DNA of 64,000 nt, from positions 496,001 through 560,000 of the forward strand of contig JAIXMN010000021.1 in NCBI GenBank assembly GCA_025716815.1. The letters run 5' to 3'. The first letter of the stretch is position 1. Each line of letters opens with the position of its first letter. The position numbers were made by a program, and so were the translations under genes. The stretch is from Dichotomocladium elegans (lineage: Eukaryota > Mucoromycota > Mucoromycetes > Mucorales > Lichtheimiaceae). Below the pieces are notes generated by a model. It was not told where the DNA came from. It was given only the letters and a program-made list of their open reading frames with translations, and did no database searches. Positions 12,064 to 23,819 of the stretch are shown in pieces.

Positions 12064-13845
12064 GGTTATGAGTAGAAAAGTGCAAGACAGGAAATCCTTC
12101 AGTGGGCGCAATTGGCCAGTCTGAATTTAAGCCACGACGTATTATGCTAGGAATGCACACACACACACACACACAAACACACACATCGATGTTACTTCCT
12201 GAGTACTTTATTTTCACAAAATAGACATGAAATAATGTCGTTCAAAATACAAAAAGAATGTGGCATAAAATTATACAAAATTTGCGTATCAACAGGTAGA
12301 AAGATTTCATTAATCAACAGAAAAAATAATCCCATCCCCATTACACTAACGACCTGGCTCATACCGGGCGTATCCAAATGTGCGCATGTTGATCCTATGG
12401 AGGGATTGGAGAGTGCACCATGAGCAACAGCATCACGGCGGCAGAGACAAAGCACGAACGGACGCCACAAGCAATGTCTGGGTACACTGGGAGCACAATG
12501 GCGGGCACTAAACCGGCGAAAAGGCGGGGAGCGCGGGAGACAAGGAAGACGACAGCAAAAAAAATGAGAGCATCTGGGGTGGAGGCAAAAGAACAGAGGA
12601 GAAGGCCCTGCCCGAAGGCAACCAAATCGCGGCCTCATCGGATGATGCGATTCCACTAGGGCCACACTTCTATGGCTCATCAAATATGGGTAGGATTGGT
12701 CAATCTGCAAAGGACAAAAAGCATTACATTCGAATAAAGAGCAAGTCGATATAAAGGTTCATACAGGATAACTAATGGAAGAGAGGTCAAGGAAGGATTT
12801 GATAAAGAGGAAATAGTTCGCTCAAAATTTCTATTATTTATGAGAAATCAGTCATCCATGTGATTGACACTGCTGAAACAAGTACCACGATGAATGAGAA
12901 TATATCTTCCTTCAGAGGACTTACGTCTACGACTCTCCTCGCTGCGCTGCTATTTCATGATGATTCTTATTTATCAGACTATGTTTTGCTGCAGACAAGT
13001 TTAAACGAGCCCTTTGATTTTTTCATATTATCATGATGATCAAGATACACACAGGCGATGACTCGGCTGCAAAACATTCCATCAAGGGTACGTGTTGTTG
13101 TGCGCCACGGCCTGCGTATTAAAACCACTACCGCATCAAACTTGCTTTCCCATATCGATGAACATGTGTGCACTTAGACACATCTGTTCCGCTGATGAGT
13201 TGCTCTATACGATCAGACAAGTGACCATTCACACATCAACAGCTATAGCGTCTATTTCTTCGTTTTGTCCGAGGTCCGACTTGATACTGCATGATTGCAT
13301 ATAGGGCTGATGCTCTTTACATATTAACAATCCTTTCGTTATATCCAAAGAAACTTGAGACCAATATTCATATCCATCTACATACCGTGATGGTCTCTGT
13401 AGAATTATCACAAGTCGGATCATCGTTTTCCCCCGTTACGACTGTTAACTAAACACCTGTAAAAATGAGGGACGAATCCTTCGAAAGCGCTCAACTTCAA
13501 GCTATTTGATGTTTCAGTGATTCGAGTCATCAGCGTCTCACTTTCCAAGAACATATTGCATTTTACTTTGCTCTTCACAGCCGGCCAAAACTGTTCAATA
13601 GGGAACGGTATATACCGGATACAGGAGCAATTTGATTGTCATCTAAAGCAAGCCTTGGGCGAGCTGCTGCTGCTTGCTTTTGTATTTGACCCATTTTCTT
13701 CCCCAGAAGTTCGTATCCATTATTTCATCGATTGACATTCACGAAGCTCCGAGCGCCACAAAACAAATAAAGCATAGAGGACAGTCTGGAAGTCAAATGA
13801 ATAGATAGTATTATCCGTACTGACAGTCAAGGCGGCAACAGAACG
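12064..13845. other. Unresolved region with short open frames
   Basis: No gene is called here. A GC-richer island at about 12395-12660 is open in several frames. On the minus strand one frame (12395-12625) is strongly hydrophobic, and on the plus strand the ATG frame 12420-12659 is Lys/Arg/Thr-rich, which is what antisense of a hydrophobic frame would give. A small multi-exon membrane protein on the minus strand is possible but I could not join exons convincingly. A (CA)n microsatellite lies at 12152-12186. Short ATG frames at about 12890 and 13033 on the plus strand are unsupported. Confidence 0.3.
12152..12186. repeat. (CA)n microsatellite
   Basis: A run of CA dinucleotides with one interruption (CAAACACACACA) in the space upstream of the MMTAG2-like gene. 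Confidence 0.85.
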
Positions 13846-14388
13846 ATGGATGCTCTCGCAAAAGAAAGAGATCAGCGCGAGCCATCTCGAAATTTATCCT
13901 TTACTGCTCTGACCAAATTTGAACAGACCAACCAAAAGTATGGGATTATCATCCCCCCGAAGCCGGCTGAGCTACGCACTGGAGATGAATATATGGAAAT
14001 CGGCAATAGAAAGAAGGTGACAATGTACCCAGAGAATGGAATCTTCTCCTTCTCGACTTGCCATTAATTTATTACCGACCACTCAAGGCCTGTGTCACCT
14101 CTGCAGCAGTAGCATGAGGGGAGGTCAGGATGACAGCTGACATGTTGATTATTTCCCGTGGATTTAAGCTTATAGGATGGAAGTTAGCGTACATGAACCA
14201 TATATATTGATGCATTGAATCATCATCAATGATATTTGGTGAGATAGTTACCCTACTGGTGTGAAAGAACGAAGAGAGAAAATAACACATTTTTTCTCTT
14301 CAATCCATCGGTTGAATCGGTGCTACAGCAGGCAGGACATGTGGCCGGCCGCAACGTCCTAGATGATGAGCCCAGCGTGATCATTTAA
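13846..14388 (+). CDS. Possible small hypothetical protein (76 aa, two exons)
   Basis: An ATG at 13846 opens a hydrophilic frame beginning MDALAKERDQREPSRNLSF and containing TKFEQTNQKYGIIIPPKPAE and EYMEIGNRKK. If spliced at AAG|GTGACA (exon 1 13846-14016) to the CTACAG acceptor before 14329, the frame continues as QAGHVAGRNVLDDEPSVII and stops at 14386-14388. Exon lengths 171 and 60 keep the frame. The intron would be 312 nt, longer than others here, so a missed middle exon is possible. Without splicing the frame stops at about 14067 (73 aa). No family is recognised. Confidence 0.35.
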
Positions 14389-14522
14389 TACGACGGGGTA
14401 CGTGGATCCCCAAATGAGCACCACGCACGCGCTCGTATTGGCGGGAATGATCTACGGTCAAAGCATTTCTGTATGATATATAAGCTGATCCACAACAAGC
14501 ATTTTCTGATTAGCCGACAGTG

Positions 14523-16136
14523 ATGTCGATAGGTCCTTTTGTTTATGCCACTCTTTCCTTCTTCACCATTTACTTGGTGTATTTGGCGTTCACTCTTGGA
14601 GACTTCTCGAGATGTCAAACTAGTCGACCTATGGCAATCATGTGGGAAGGATGTATTCGCTTCAGTGCTCCGCGGTCTATCGCAAAGCAACGGTTTGGGT
14701 ACTTTTTGCAAATAACCGATCTTCATGTACTGTATCAAAGTGATCAGCAGAAATCGATCGTAGCCATGTTAAATGAAACTATATAGATGGACAATGAATA
14801 CATGCAAGGCGCAAGCGAAGATTCTGGGTGTCATCAAAACCCGCGTTCAAGTCAGATGCTCAAGGTGGGCCGACTTGGCGCACCTGGACTCAAATGCGAT
14901 TCTCCTGTTAGTCTGGTGGAAGAGACTTTGGATTGGATTTCGCAGGAGTGGGAGGGTAAACTTGATTTTGTCATTTGGACAGGCGACAATGTTCGGTATG
15001 AAATTCCGCGAGAGTAAAGGGAATCAACCCTAACTAATAAGCTCCAATTTAGACACAACTGGGATCGGAGAAATCCGCGGAAACTGAGGCATGTCATGGA
15101 GCACAATCAACTTGCTACGGAGATGATGGCTGATCGTTTCCAAGGTGTTCCCATCATACCTACACTCGGCAACAATGATGTCTATCCGCACAACAGCGTT
15201 GTTGAAGATGACCATCTCTTGGAATTCTATCAAAAGCTTTGGTCAGCTTGGCTTCCGGCGGATAACATATTTCACAAAGGAGGATATTTCGTAACAGATG
15301 TCAGTGGGGGCAGTATCCGTGTTGTCTCCCTCAATACCATCTTCTTCATCAAGAAGAACAAGGCTGTCGGCGGCTGCGTCAATCCAGGGCCAGCACGGGA
15401 CCAGCTCATATGGCTCGAGAGGACTTTCCATCGAGCTCGAACAGACAAAGTTCACGTCATCATCATTGGTCATGTCCCCCCTTCACCTCGGGATTACCGA
15501 GGATCTTGCTTCAAGGCTTATATTGAGCTTGCAGTAGAATACTCTGATGTCATCGTCAGTCATCATTATGGGCACCTCAACATGGACCATTTTCTTCTCT
15601 ACAGCTCTGAATCGTCATCCGACCTCGCAAGAAATGCGTTCAATACCGTCAACCAAGAGGCTCTTGGCGATGGAGTCACTGTGAGCCGCAATATTCAAAA
15701 ATATGTTGGTTGGCTCTTCGACCTCTACGGATCTCTCAACATAGACGACGACGTTCTCGACCGTCCTCCATCCCAAGAAAACATGCCCTTAGTTGCCATC
15801 CAGGTCGCACCTTCCATTCTACCGACTTATCTCCCATCTATCCGCGTATATAAATATGCTTTACGGGACGAAGCCAATCCATCAGCCGCCCTCTTGGGCT
15901 ACACCCAATATTATGCCAATACAACACTCTGGGAACTCAACCATCCGGCTGAAAAGCTCAAATACATCATAGAATACACGACGGAAGAAGCCTATGGTCT
16001 CAGCGATCTATTTCCTGCAAGCATTTTTAAATTCGCAAAATATATGGTGGAAGGAGGAGATACTATGCGAACAAAATACATACAGAACATGTTCGTGAGG
16101 GCGAGAAACGACAGCATACCTGCCTTCATGTACTAA
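14523..16136 (+). CDS. Endopolyphosphatase (PPN1-like metallophosphoesterase)
   Basis: Vacuolar membrane enzyme that cleaves long inorganic polyphosphate chains. Three exons (14523-14726, 14787-14995, 15053-16136) give 498 aa. A single N-terminal membrane anchor lies at residues 5-25. The calcineurin-like metal and active-site motifs follow in order: FLQITDLHMD, a family-typical GCH..GRLGAPGLKCDSP segment, DFVIWTGDNVRHN, IPTLGNNDVYPHN, VIIIGHVPPSPRDY and SHHYGHLNMDHF. The introns are placed because unspliced reading breaks ITDLH|MD and NVR|HNW, both restored by consensus GT..AG removal in frame. All metal ligands look present. Closely related acid sphingomyelinase-like proteins are the alternative, but the TGDNxRHN and GNND-Y-PHN pair points to endopolyphosphatase. 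Confidence 0.9.
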
Positions 16137-16385
16137 TGCGAAGCAGTTCACATGATGAATATATAATTACCTTGCGTGTACGGTCGATAGAAATATCGTA
16201 ATCGCATCCAGCAATCTGTAAGTAGTTCAAACTCGCTAAGGATAAAAGAACATTTTATGGAGAGGAAGGTGAGATGGAATGGAACAAGAACGGAAACGGG
16301 GATAGGGTAAGAAAGTTAAGTGTAAGTGCAGGTGCAGGTGTAGATGTTTGTGTATGGAAGTGGGAATTGTACAATTTTCTCATTT

Positions 16386-17653
16386 TTAGATGTGAGTCTT
16401 TTCCAACTTTTTAACAAGCTCGTTCTCATCGTCTTGATCGATGTTTGGGCCGACCGATTCTTTATCTTTAGCCTCTTCGGCTTTCTCGACAAGCTCATCT
16501 TCACCGTCTGTTTCATCTTCTTCATCTTCTTCTTCATCGCTGTCAACTTCCTCCATGTCATCGAGTTCGTCCAAAGCATCTTCATGATCCCACTGACCCA
16601 AGGCAGCTATTAACTCCTGTGTCTCGCGCATTTCAGGGTCAAATTGGTTGCCGTTGAGCTCGATGTGTTTAAGGTCCTTTAGATGAACACGGACGGCTTC
16701 TGCAAGGACAAGGATAGCGTTCGCGCGGATCTCATTGTACTGAAGATAGAGATGGGTAAGCTTCGTATTACGGCCATCCTTCAATGACTCGGCAAGCGCA
16801 AGTCCACCTCGTCGGGATAGCAAGCAGTCGCTGACATTGAGAATCTCGAGCTTAGGCCAGCTTGGGAGGGCTTTAGCCAGCGCTTTGCTGCCAATTGCTG
16901 TGAAGGTATTGTCCTGTAAATCCAGGTGTTCCAAATCCTTGCAGGCCGTGAGGCCCTTGACAAGCTTAGCAACACCTCCGGATCGAATGCCATTCTGAGG
17001 CATACGAACCACCTTCAAAGTACCGTGCGCAGCAAATGCAGTACCTAAGAAGGGTGCCGAGCCGTCCTCTAAGCGATTGCGTCCGCAAACTACAGTGTGA
17101 AGCGTCGATTTGCGGTTCTCAGCGCGTGCCTTGTCAGCCCAGGCCTGTAGAGCCTTGGCGATCATCGTGCCACCCCCGATACCAAGACCATTGTTGTTCA
17201 GCCGCAAAATTTCGAGGGTCTTGTTGTTGGAGAGATAGTCAATGAGCGGTTGGGCACCAGCAGGACCAAACGCATTGTCACTTAGATCAAGCTCAACGAG
17301 TTTAGTATGCTCAAACGCATCGCAAAGGGCTTTCAATGCAAGGGGAATCTCGGAGAGCAGACGACCGGTAAAGATATCAGATAACAGAGCACGCTGAATG
17401 CAATTGTCAGTATTGAATTGGACCATTTTACTAAGCGTATTGTGTGGATTACCTTGAGCATCTTCTTTGACTTGAGTACGTTGGCCAATGCTTCTGCGGC
17501 TTCAACACCGATTGTGTTACCACTCAAACAAATCGTCTCCAGATCGTCCATCTGAGCAATAGTTTCGACAAATTCCTTGACATCATCGAAGGTATTGAGC
17601 TTCAAACCTTTGCCTTCAATCGAAAACAATTTTTGGTTGCTTAATTGAGCCAT
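16386..17653 (-). CDS. Ran GTPase-activating protein (RanGAP1/Rna1 homologue)
   Basis: Cytosolic GAP that triggers GTP hydrolysis by Ran and so sets the direction of nuclear transport. Two exons (17453-17653 and 16386-17393) give 402 aa, close to yeast Rna1 (about 390-400). Successive leucine-rich repeats are visible, for example LETICLSGNTIGVEAAEAL, LVELDLSDNAFGPAGAQPL, LEILRLNNNGLGIGGG and LEHLDLQDNTFTAIGSKAL; the last third turns into the acidic Glu/Asp tail typical of RanGAP. The RanGAP signature around SDIFTGRL is present: removing the 59-nt intron joins LK to RALLSDIFTGRL. It ends only 90 bp downstream... of the CINP-like stop in the same orientation, so it is the second of a tight same-strand pair. 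Confidence 0.93.
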
Positions 17654-17742
17654 CGCAAACTCTCTTTCTCAAATAAGGGGAAAAAAGAGAAGACGGTGTT
17701 GGTGTGCCGCGAGTCAAAAATTTTATTTTCTCAGTGGCCAAA

Positions 17743-18578
17743 TCAGGAAAACACTTCGATTTCGCAAAGCTCTTCAAATTCCCGGACGGCGTCGTCGTCG
17801 ATACTTGGGTGATGTATCCAGATCGACAGTAGAGCCAGCCCTTCCTCGCGGCTTTTGACATTGGTAAATCCTTCAGGCCCAAGCAATGAATCAAGGACTT
17901 TCTGGGCGTCTTCATACATATGCACAATGCTCTCGAAACGCGTCACTGCATACAAAACCAGGAAAGTAAACGTGAGCTTACGTGACGATGGATCCTTTTG
18001 CTTGCTAACTCACCAAATATACGCATTGGGCATGTCCTATATAGCGGCTCATGTTCCACAAATTCTTCTCCCCGAAGATCCCTGGAGCGCTTGCAAATCA
18101 TGCCTAATTCGGATAACTGCTGCTTCATCTTGTCTTGTTGTTTTTTCTTTATACGAAAAAAAGAAGTCGGTAATGGTAGAAAAAAAGATATCGTCCAACG
18201 CACCATCTGTTGTACTATTTTCCAAAGCTTCTCAAGATGCTGGCCAATGATCCAGCTCATTTTGGCATTGTATGCTTGCACAATATCTGGAAATTCGTTA
18301 CAGAGTCCAGGATGCCAGTATGACGGATCATCTACGTATCTTTTATTGACCAAAAAAGCGTATAAATGCCATTGAGACGCGTCAAAATTGTGTAGCCCTG
18401 CCAGGAAGACTACCATATATAAAAATATATCGCACCTAGACTGAATGACAGAATTGACAAGGGAATTGGCATCAGAGAACGCATCCTCTCCGATTTCTTG
18501 CCATGTTGCGCGTGCTCGTTTGAAATCGCCGAGAATGGTCTCTAAGCGTCGTTTCAAGGTCTCGATCGTTTGTGCCAT
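17743..18578 (-). CDS. CINP-like protein (CDK2-interacting protein family)
   Basis: Resembles human CINP, a small helical protein tied to CDC7/CDK2, ATR signalling and the SPATA5-containing 55LCC AAA+ complex. Four exons are inferred: MAQTIETLKRRLETILGDFK with ARATWQEIGEDAFSDANSLV (18578 to about 18438), then YVDDPSYWHPGLCNEF to QQM (about 18340-18207), DKMKQQLSELG through EEFVEHEPLYRTCPMRIF (about 18137-18015), and VTRFESIVHMYEDAQKVL with LALLSIWIHHPSIDDDAV (about 17946-17743). The pairs shared with human CINP are W.....DA.F..AN near the start, PLF/Y.T.P in the middle, and LS.W.HQP/HHP near the C-terminus, in the same order and spacing. Introns restore frame at each junction. Total about 180-190 aa against 212 in human. 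It is divergent from the UCS gene, with about 280 bp between. Confidence 0.72.
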
Positions 18579-18854
18579 GATTACAGAAAAACCCTGTCGT
18601 CACTTCCCTTTTATTTTTTCCAAAAAAAAGGGGAGTCTGAGTTTTATCATAGTTGGCATCTTTCTCCTTTTGAGCTACTCTTCCTAGCTATTCCCCAATG
18701 TCCAAAGGTAAAAAGAAAAATGATTGCCATCTTGCAGTTGTAACTAATCTTTTGGTTGAAATAAAGACGATACCCGGGAGGTGAGCTTCGGAAAAAGAAA
18801 ATATGCATTTGTTTGTTCTCGTACACCAATAACCCTCCCACGTTACGTTCCTAG

Positions 18855-21118
18855 CTGACGAACCAACTTGAGACGCTTACAAAAGGTAACGAAACGGGTA
18901 CCGTTTACTAGTGCCTTCCATCTGGCTGATACCCTTTCTCTCTCTAGAGTTATCAGATCACAGCGATGAGAATAAGCTGGTGTCACAGATCCTTTTAAAA
19001 CGCGCGATTGTGTATCAGCAGCTCGGAAACCTCGAACTAGCACGGGCCGACGTCCGGACAGCGATCCAGCGAAACCCAGCGAACGAAGATGCCAAAGAAC
19101 TGGCAAAGCAGTTGTTTAGCACCTCTTCATCCTTACCCGCGGAATCCTCGGCCAGCAAGTCCCCGGCTGCTACAGCGAGTGAAGACCAACTCGCACTTAA
19201 GCTCCAGAGTTATCTCAAGCAACTTGAAACAAACGACATCGAATGGATAAAATCATTCGTCAGATCCACCGATTTTATGGATGTCCTTGTGACATGCGGT
19301 GGATCAGACCATGTATCTACTCTCGCAAAGTCGACAGCCTATATGATTCTTACCAAGCTTTTCAACCCACCACCCAATTTGAAGAATTATCCCCTTCAAC
19401 TCATCATCGAGACATGCGCCAAATGCTTCTCACAATGTATCGATTCCGGGAAGAACAAGGAGAAACTCTTGGCATACACTACGCTATATGCAATTTTTGA
19501 AACAAGCATGACGATCGGAGCAGCTATCCTGAGCCAGGAAGGGACAGTCGAGGAGATGATGGATGTGATCGACTTCGAGATTGTGCCCGTCCAGACTGCA
19601 ATGGTCAATGTATTGGCAATTTCGTCCGCAGATAAAACTTGCCATAAACTTATTGTAAAATACGCCAGCCGATGGCTTGCCTATACAGCAACCCGTAGTA
19701 AAGACGAGCAGCTCAAGGCAATTGCGGGCACTACTTTGAGCAAGCTCCAGACGCACCAAAAGTATCAGGATAATACCAGTACATCTAATGAAAGCGACAA
19801 TAGTCTTCGAGAGGCGATGGATAAAATGAACCTTGACAATGCAGATCTGACAGATGCAATGTTGGGGACCATCAAGAACGCTAAAAATCATGATAACTCA
19901 GTTGTGTTGAATGCTGTTGAGGGTTTGGCCTACTCAACGCTCCAAACCGATACGAAGGAAACGGTAGCGAATGATCCTGTGTTGATCAAGAGCATTGTCA
20001 CTCTGGCACTGAACGCCGCCAAGTCGAATACCAGCAACCCTCTACTATTCGGCATTGGTACCATCTTTAGAAATATCACCATGTATAAGCCAGTCCTGAA
20101 TGAACAGCAACAACAAATGAAGAAGCTCCAGGATCTTGCCAATGCAAAGAATAAGAGCAAACAAGACGAAATCGAAGACCCGCGTGATCAGAACCCTGCA
20201 GTCGATGCCCGTGTGAGCTCGGCAGTCGATAATGGTGTAGCACTGGCTCTACTTGTGCTTGCCAAGAACTCCAGCGAGAACCTTCGCACAGTTGCAGCCC
20301 AAACTTACCTCAATCTTGTGACTCCACAATCTACACGCGGCAAGCTCCTGCAGCAGGGCGTTGTCAAAGGGCTGTTACCCCTTGCTACGGCGAAACAGGC
20401 ACCCTACCAGCTCTTAAGCGCCCAGGCTCTTGCACGGCTCGCGATTACAACTGACCCGCGCATAGCATTCGGTCCGCAGGTCAGCATGGATCTGGTTATA
20501 CCATTCCTTGCGCTGTGTAAGGACCAGGAACAACAGCTCGGACAATTTGAAGGCCTCATGGCGCTCACTAACCTTGCCTCAGTTGACGATAATGTCCGGG
20601 ACAAGATTGAACGTGAAAATGGCATGACAACGTTCGAGAATCTACAGTTCTCTTCGAATGAGATGATTCAACGAGCAGCAACGGAGATGATATGCAATAT
20701 GACTTTTTGCGATGCGGTATTTGACCAGTACAGCAAAAGCCAGAAGCGACTCAGATTACTTATGATCTTTTCGGACCACGAGGATCCAGCCACCCGGCGC
20801 GCCGCGTCTGGCGCCCTCGCCATTCTGTCTAACAGCCAGGAGGCTTGCGCGAATATGACCAAGGTCGACAGGGCTTATGAGCGGATCACGCGGCTTGTGC
20901 AGGTGGACGAGGAGGCTGATGTGCAGCACCGAGGCATTGAGATCATCCGCCTTTTGCTCGAACATCTTGGCAAGGAAGCAGTAGATAATCTTGTAACCGA
21001 ACAGGCGCATTTGAGACTTGCTGAAATTGTAGTCAAGTGTAAAGTTGATGTCGTTCGGTCAGCAGCGATGGATGTGTTGAAAGTGTTCGTGAATCAGGGC
21101 GTACAGATCAATAAATAG
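18855..21118 (+). CDS. UCS-domain myosin chaperone (UNC-45/She4/Rng3 homologue)
   Basis: Cytosolic co-chaperone that folds and stabilises myosin motor domains. The main exon (from 18948, after a CTCTCTCTAG acceptor) encodes LLKRAIVYQQLGNLELARAD, a TPR-like pair, then about 600 residues of ARM-like helices that carry the UCS region, including ASDDNVRDKIERENG-type repeats and HLRLAEIVVKCKVDVVRSAA near the end. A short upstream exon, 18855-18885, adds LTNQLETLTK in frame (31 nt, donor GTAACG). I could not find a convincing start exon upstream, so the 5' end given here is incomplete. About 730 aa seen, against about 790 in She4 and 930 in animal UNC-45. The N-terminal TPR block of animal UNC-45 looks reduced. 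Confidence 0.85.
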
Positions 21119-23276
21119 ACAGATATGAACGATTTCTCCTTCCCCTCCCCACACAACACACATCTACTCAGCTCAGTCCTTTTCTTTATGTTAAATGCTG
21201 TGGATGCGAAGGAGGCATATAGTATTAACTTCGTAGTCTAGTTAATAACTGTCAATTAAGCGAAACCCTTAACGTCACTTGGTCAGTATAGGAAGAGCAG
21301 CAGATCTCATATACGCACCCCGCCTATCCATAACTGTATGACATTTCCTTCCTCTTTTGATAGGAATACCTAATGTACCTTCCAGTACTACTGTGATAGC
21401 ACTCCCATGCGCCATTATTTCTTTTGCTCCAGTAAACAAAACAAATATAATAAAGAGCAGTGGGGGCAATATTCTTGAGAGTCCATCTTCAATTGAGGCT
21501 ACGCTATTTTTGCCCTTTCTTTTTGACGCGTACAGTAACTGAGGATCGATGCAGTTCAACATATTCCACTCAATTTTTACACTATTGCTCTGCATTGACA
21601 GAACATCAATTTGATCATGCTATGGTCATGGTACTTTTTTTTAGATGACCAACATCTACAAGAAGAACTACCCGAATCAAAGGAAGTTTTGATGGTCATA
21701 AGCTAATCCGGTTTCTTTAGGCATAGCCACGAAAATGCAGGCTCCTTTTCTTTGATATGACCAGTAGCGTTTCGTCAAATCCCAAAAACCCTGTTTCTCT
21801 TGACGGAGGTCTCGCTGGTTAACCATCGGTGGTGGTGGTGGTGGTGAATGACATTGGACATGATATATGTACATACAGATCATACACAAGGTTGATACGT
21901 GTTTGGTTTCTGTTATGTAGCAGGAGGTATGTACGCGCTCATTGGTGAATGATAACGATCTCCTACTAATTTCAGTAGAGTTGTTTGGCAAAACGAACGA
22001 CAGGTGACGATATGAACATGGATCCTTCATGAACTATAAAAAAATGTGTGTTACACTCCATCCACCCGTGTGCTATGAAACGGTAAAATGATCTCAGGTG
22101 GCTATGCAACGAATTGAGAATAGCGACATCGCTAGCTGGCAGCGTGTCACACTGGAAACAAATGCTTCCCGTGCGCACAATGAAAAAATAATAGGTAAAC
22201 ATAGGCAACGTCGGTAACAAAGCATCCACACACGCATCCATACATATTTCTCTATGTATATATAGTCAAGGTAATGTATCTTTCTATGTAATTGAGTGTC
22301 CTATATAACGGCGTGGCGATTACTATGTTTTGTACAGAGACCAAGTCCAAAGAAAAAAAAAAGGAACTGGGCAAATAAAAGGGTCTCGGCCACCTGCCTT
22401 TGCGGAGGTTCGATTGTGTGAAAGATTTGTTTCCGACGGCTACCACCATCTTCACCCGTCAACTTTAAGGAATCCAAGGGGCTTACGGAAATACTAATAT
22501 TTCGGGGATGGACACTGCTTGGCATTGTCTGTGGATGTCAGGCCATGTTTCTCGACGTATTTCAAAATGGCCTTCAGGCCTCCGTCACATATTTTCTCAT
22601 CATGCAGACGCGCAAGAGAACATGCAGCGCGATTAAGGGACGCCAGTTACGCAAGTGTTCTAAGAAAGCTGAAAAGAACGTCTATTGCAGATCAGGAGAT
22701 ATAGAAAATTCTGTGGTATTGGTGTTTGTTATCTTTTTTTTGCAGCTATAACCAATAATGAGCACCCCTTGTCCTCGCCCAAGGGAAAAAAGTTCTTGGC
22801 GCAGACAGAGGCAATGTACAGTCGGGGAGTGTGTATAGGCGAGAACATTGCCTTAACCACTCGTCAACTGACGAGAAAAGGAAAGAAGAGAGATACAATT
22901 CGCGTTACAAATACATACGCATTCGCCTTAGCTTGCTCAACTTTTTTGTTTCTAATTTTCCTGAGCCAACCAGCTCCCTTCTTGGCAACCTGCCACTCTC
23001 TTTAGCTACCCCTTATTCGATCATGGAACCCTCTTTCTGTCATTTTTCACTTAGAGCGCGCGTGACCCCAAATTTGGTCGCTTGCACACACACACACACA
23101 CACAACACCTTCTCCCGTCGCTCAAGATACCCAACTAGAGAAGACGTGCGCCCATACACAACTGCACGCATCTGAACATATATATATTTATAACTGAATG
23201 TCTGTCGGATCACTTTCTCTCTCTTTTTATCTTTCTTTTAATCGCATTTTTAATACCCAACACATATCACATACGC
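21119..23276. other. Intergenic, 2.2 kb, no firm gene
   Basis: Contains a (GGT)n run at about 21827-21845, poly-purine and AT-rich stretches, and many short unsupported frames. On the minus strand a 51-codon frame (22494-22646) looks protein-like in composition (ARLHDEKICDGGLKAILKYV) but has no ATG or acceptor upstream. Near the right end are a (CA)n run (about 23085-23106) and a T/C-rich stretch typical of fungal promoters, preceding the gene at 23277. Confidence 0.45.
21827..21845. repeat. (GGT)n microsatellite
   Basis: About six GGT units in non-coding DNA. Confidence 0.8.
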
Positions 23277-23819
23277 ATGGATACCCCGCCATACATTTTA
23301 GACGACAACAATGACGAATATAACGACGAACAACAGCTCCAGCTAATCTCTCCGGTTCTCTCGTTTTCTCTACCCGATACACCCTTATCTTTTGCAGGAG
23401 AAGAGGAGCATTGGGAAAGCGAATGGATTCTGGACAATAATGATTATCCCCTGGTGTTGGATCGGCAACAATCGGCAATGGAGTTATTCCCCATTGATAC
23501 GACGGCGGCCATTGATCTTCACAGTAATCTTGCGGGTCTTGGCATTTCGGTACCTGATCACCATCGAAACTCCATGTTCGCAGAGAACTTCCAGTCATTA
23601 CCCAGCAACGAAAGGGACAACCCTTTGGAGACCGTAAACGAATGGCCTTTTGTTCAGGACACCTACTACCGTCACCAAACGTTTCCGAAAAAGACGGATA
23701 TTCAAAAACGCAACAGCTTGAGACAACCAGTACGGCGGTTTTCCAGTAATAACAATACGACAACTGTAACGACCGGTCATGGCATGCGACGTCATTCAAC
23801 GCCAGATCGCTTTGTCTAA
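23277..23819 (+). CDS. Hypothetical protein, 180 aa, disordered
   Basis: A single-exon ATG frame of 180 aa starting MDTPPYILDDNNDEYNDEQQ. The N-terminal half is acidic with short hydrophobic patches (LISPVLSFSLPDTPLSF, WILDNNDYPLVL). The C-terminal 40 residues are basic and Ser/Asn/Thr-rich (RNSLRQPVRRFSSNNN) and end in RRHSTPDRFV. The RxxS sites (RRFS, RRHS) look like basophilic-kinase sites. No family recognised. Support for a real gene: length, ATG context, a T/C-rich upstream stretch and an ATATATATTTATAA element about 95 bp before the start. A minus-strand frame over the same DNA (23227-23868) is larger but reads as antisense noise. Confidence 0.65.
   Translation: MDTPPYILDDNNDEYNDEQQLQLISPVLSFSLPDTPLSFAGEEEHWESEWILDNNDYPLVLDRQQSAMELFPIDTTAAIDLHSNLAGLGISVPDHHRNSMFAENFQSLPSNERDNPLETVNEWPFVQDTYYRHQTFPKKTDIQKRNSLRQPVRRFSSNNNTTTVTTGHGMRRHSTPDRFV

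Noticed and set aside
12420..12659. 79-codon plus-strand ATG frame rich in Lys/Arg/Thr
   Set aside because: It is the antisense of a hydrophobic minus-strand frame and has no recognised motif.
12192..12710. 172-codon minus-strand frame (Cys/Arg/Pro-rich)
   Set aside because: Composition is unlike a protein, and two other frames over the same DNA are equally open; it is a GC-island artefact or part of an unresolved spliced gene.
22390..22420. GGTTCGATT string that could be a tRNA B box
   Set aside because: No matching A box, acceptor stem or cloverleaf was found around it.
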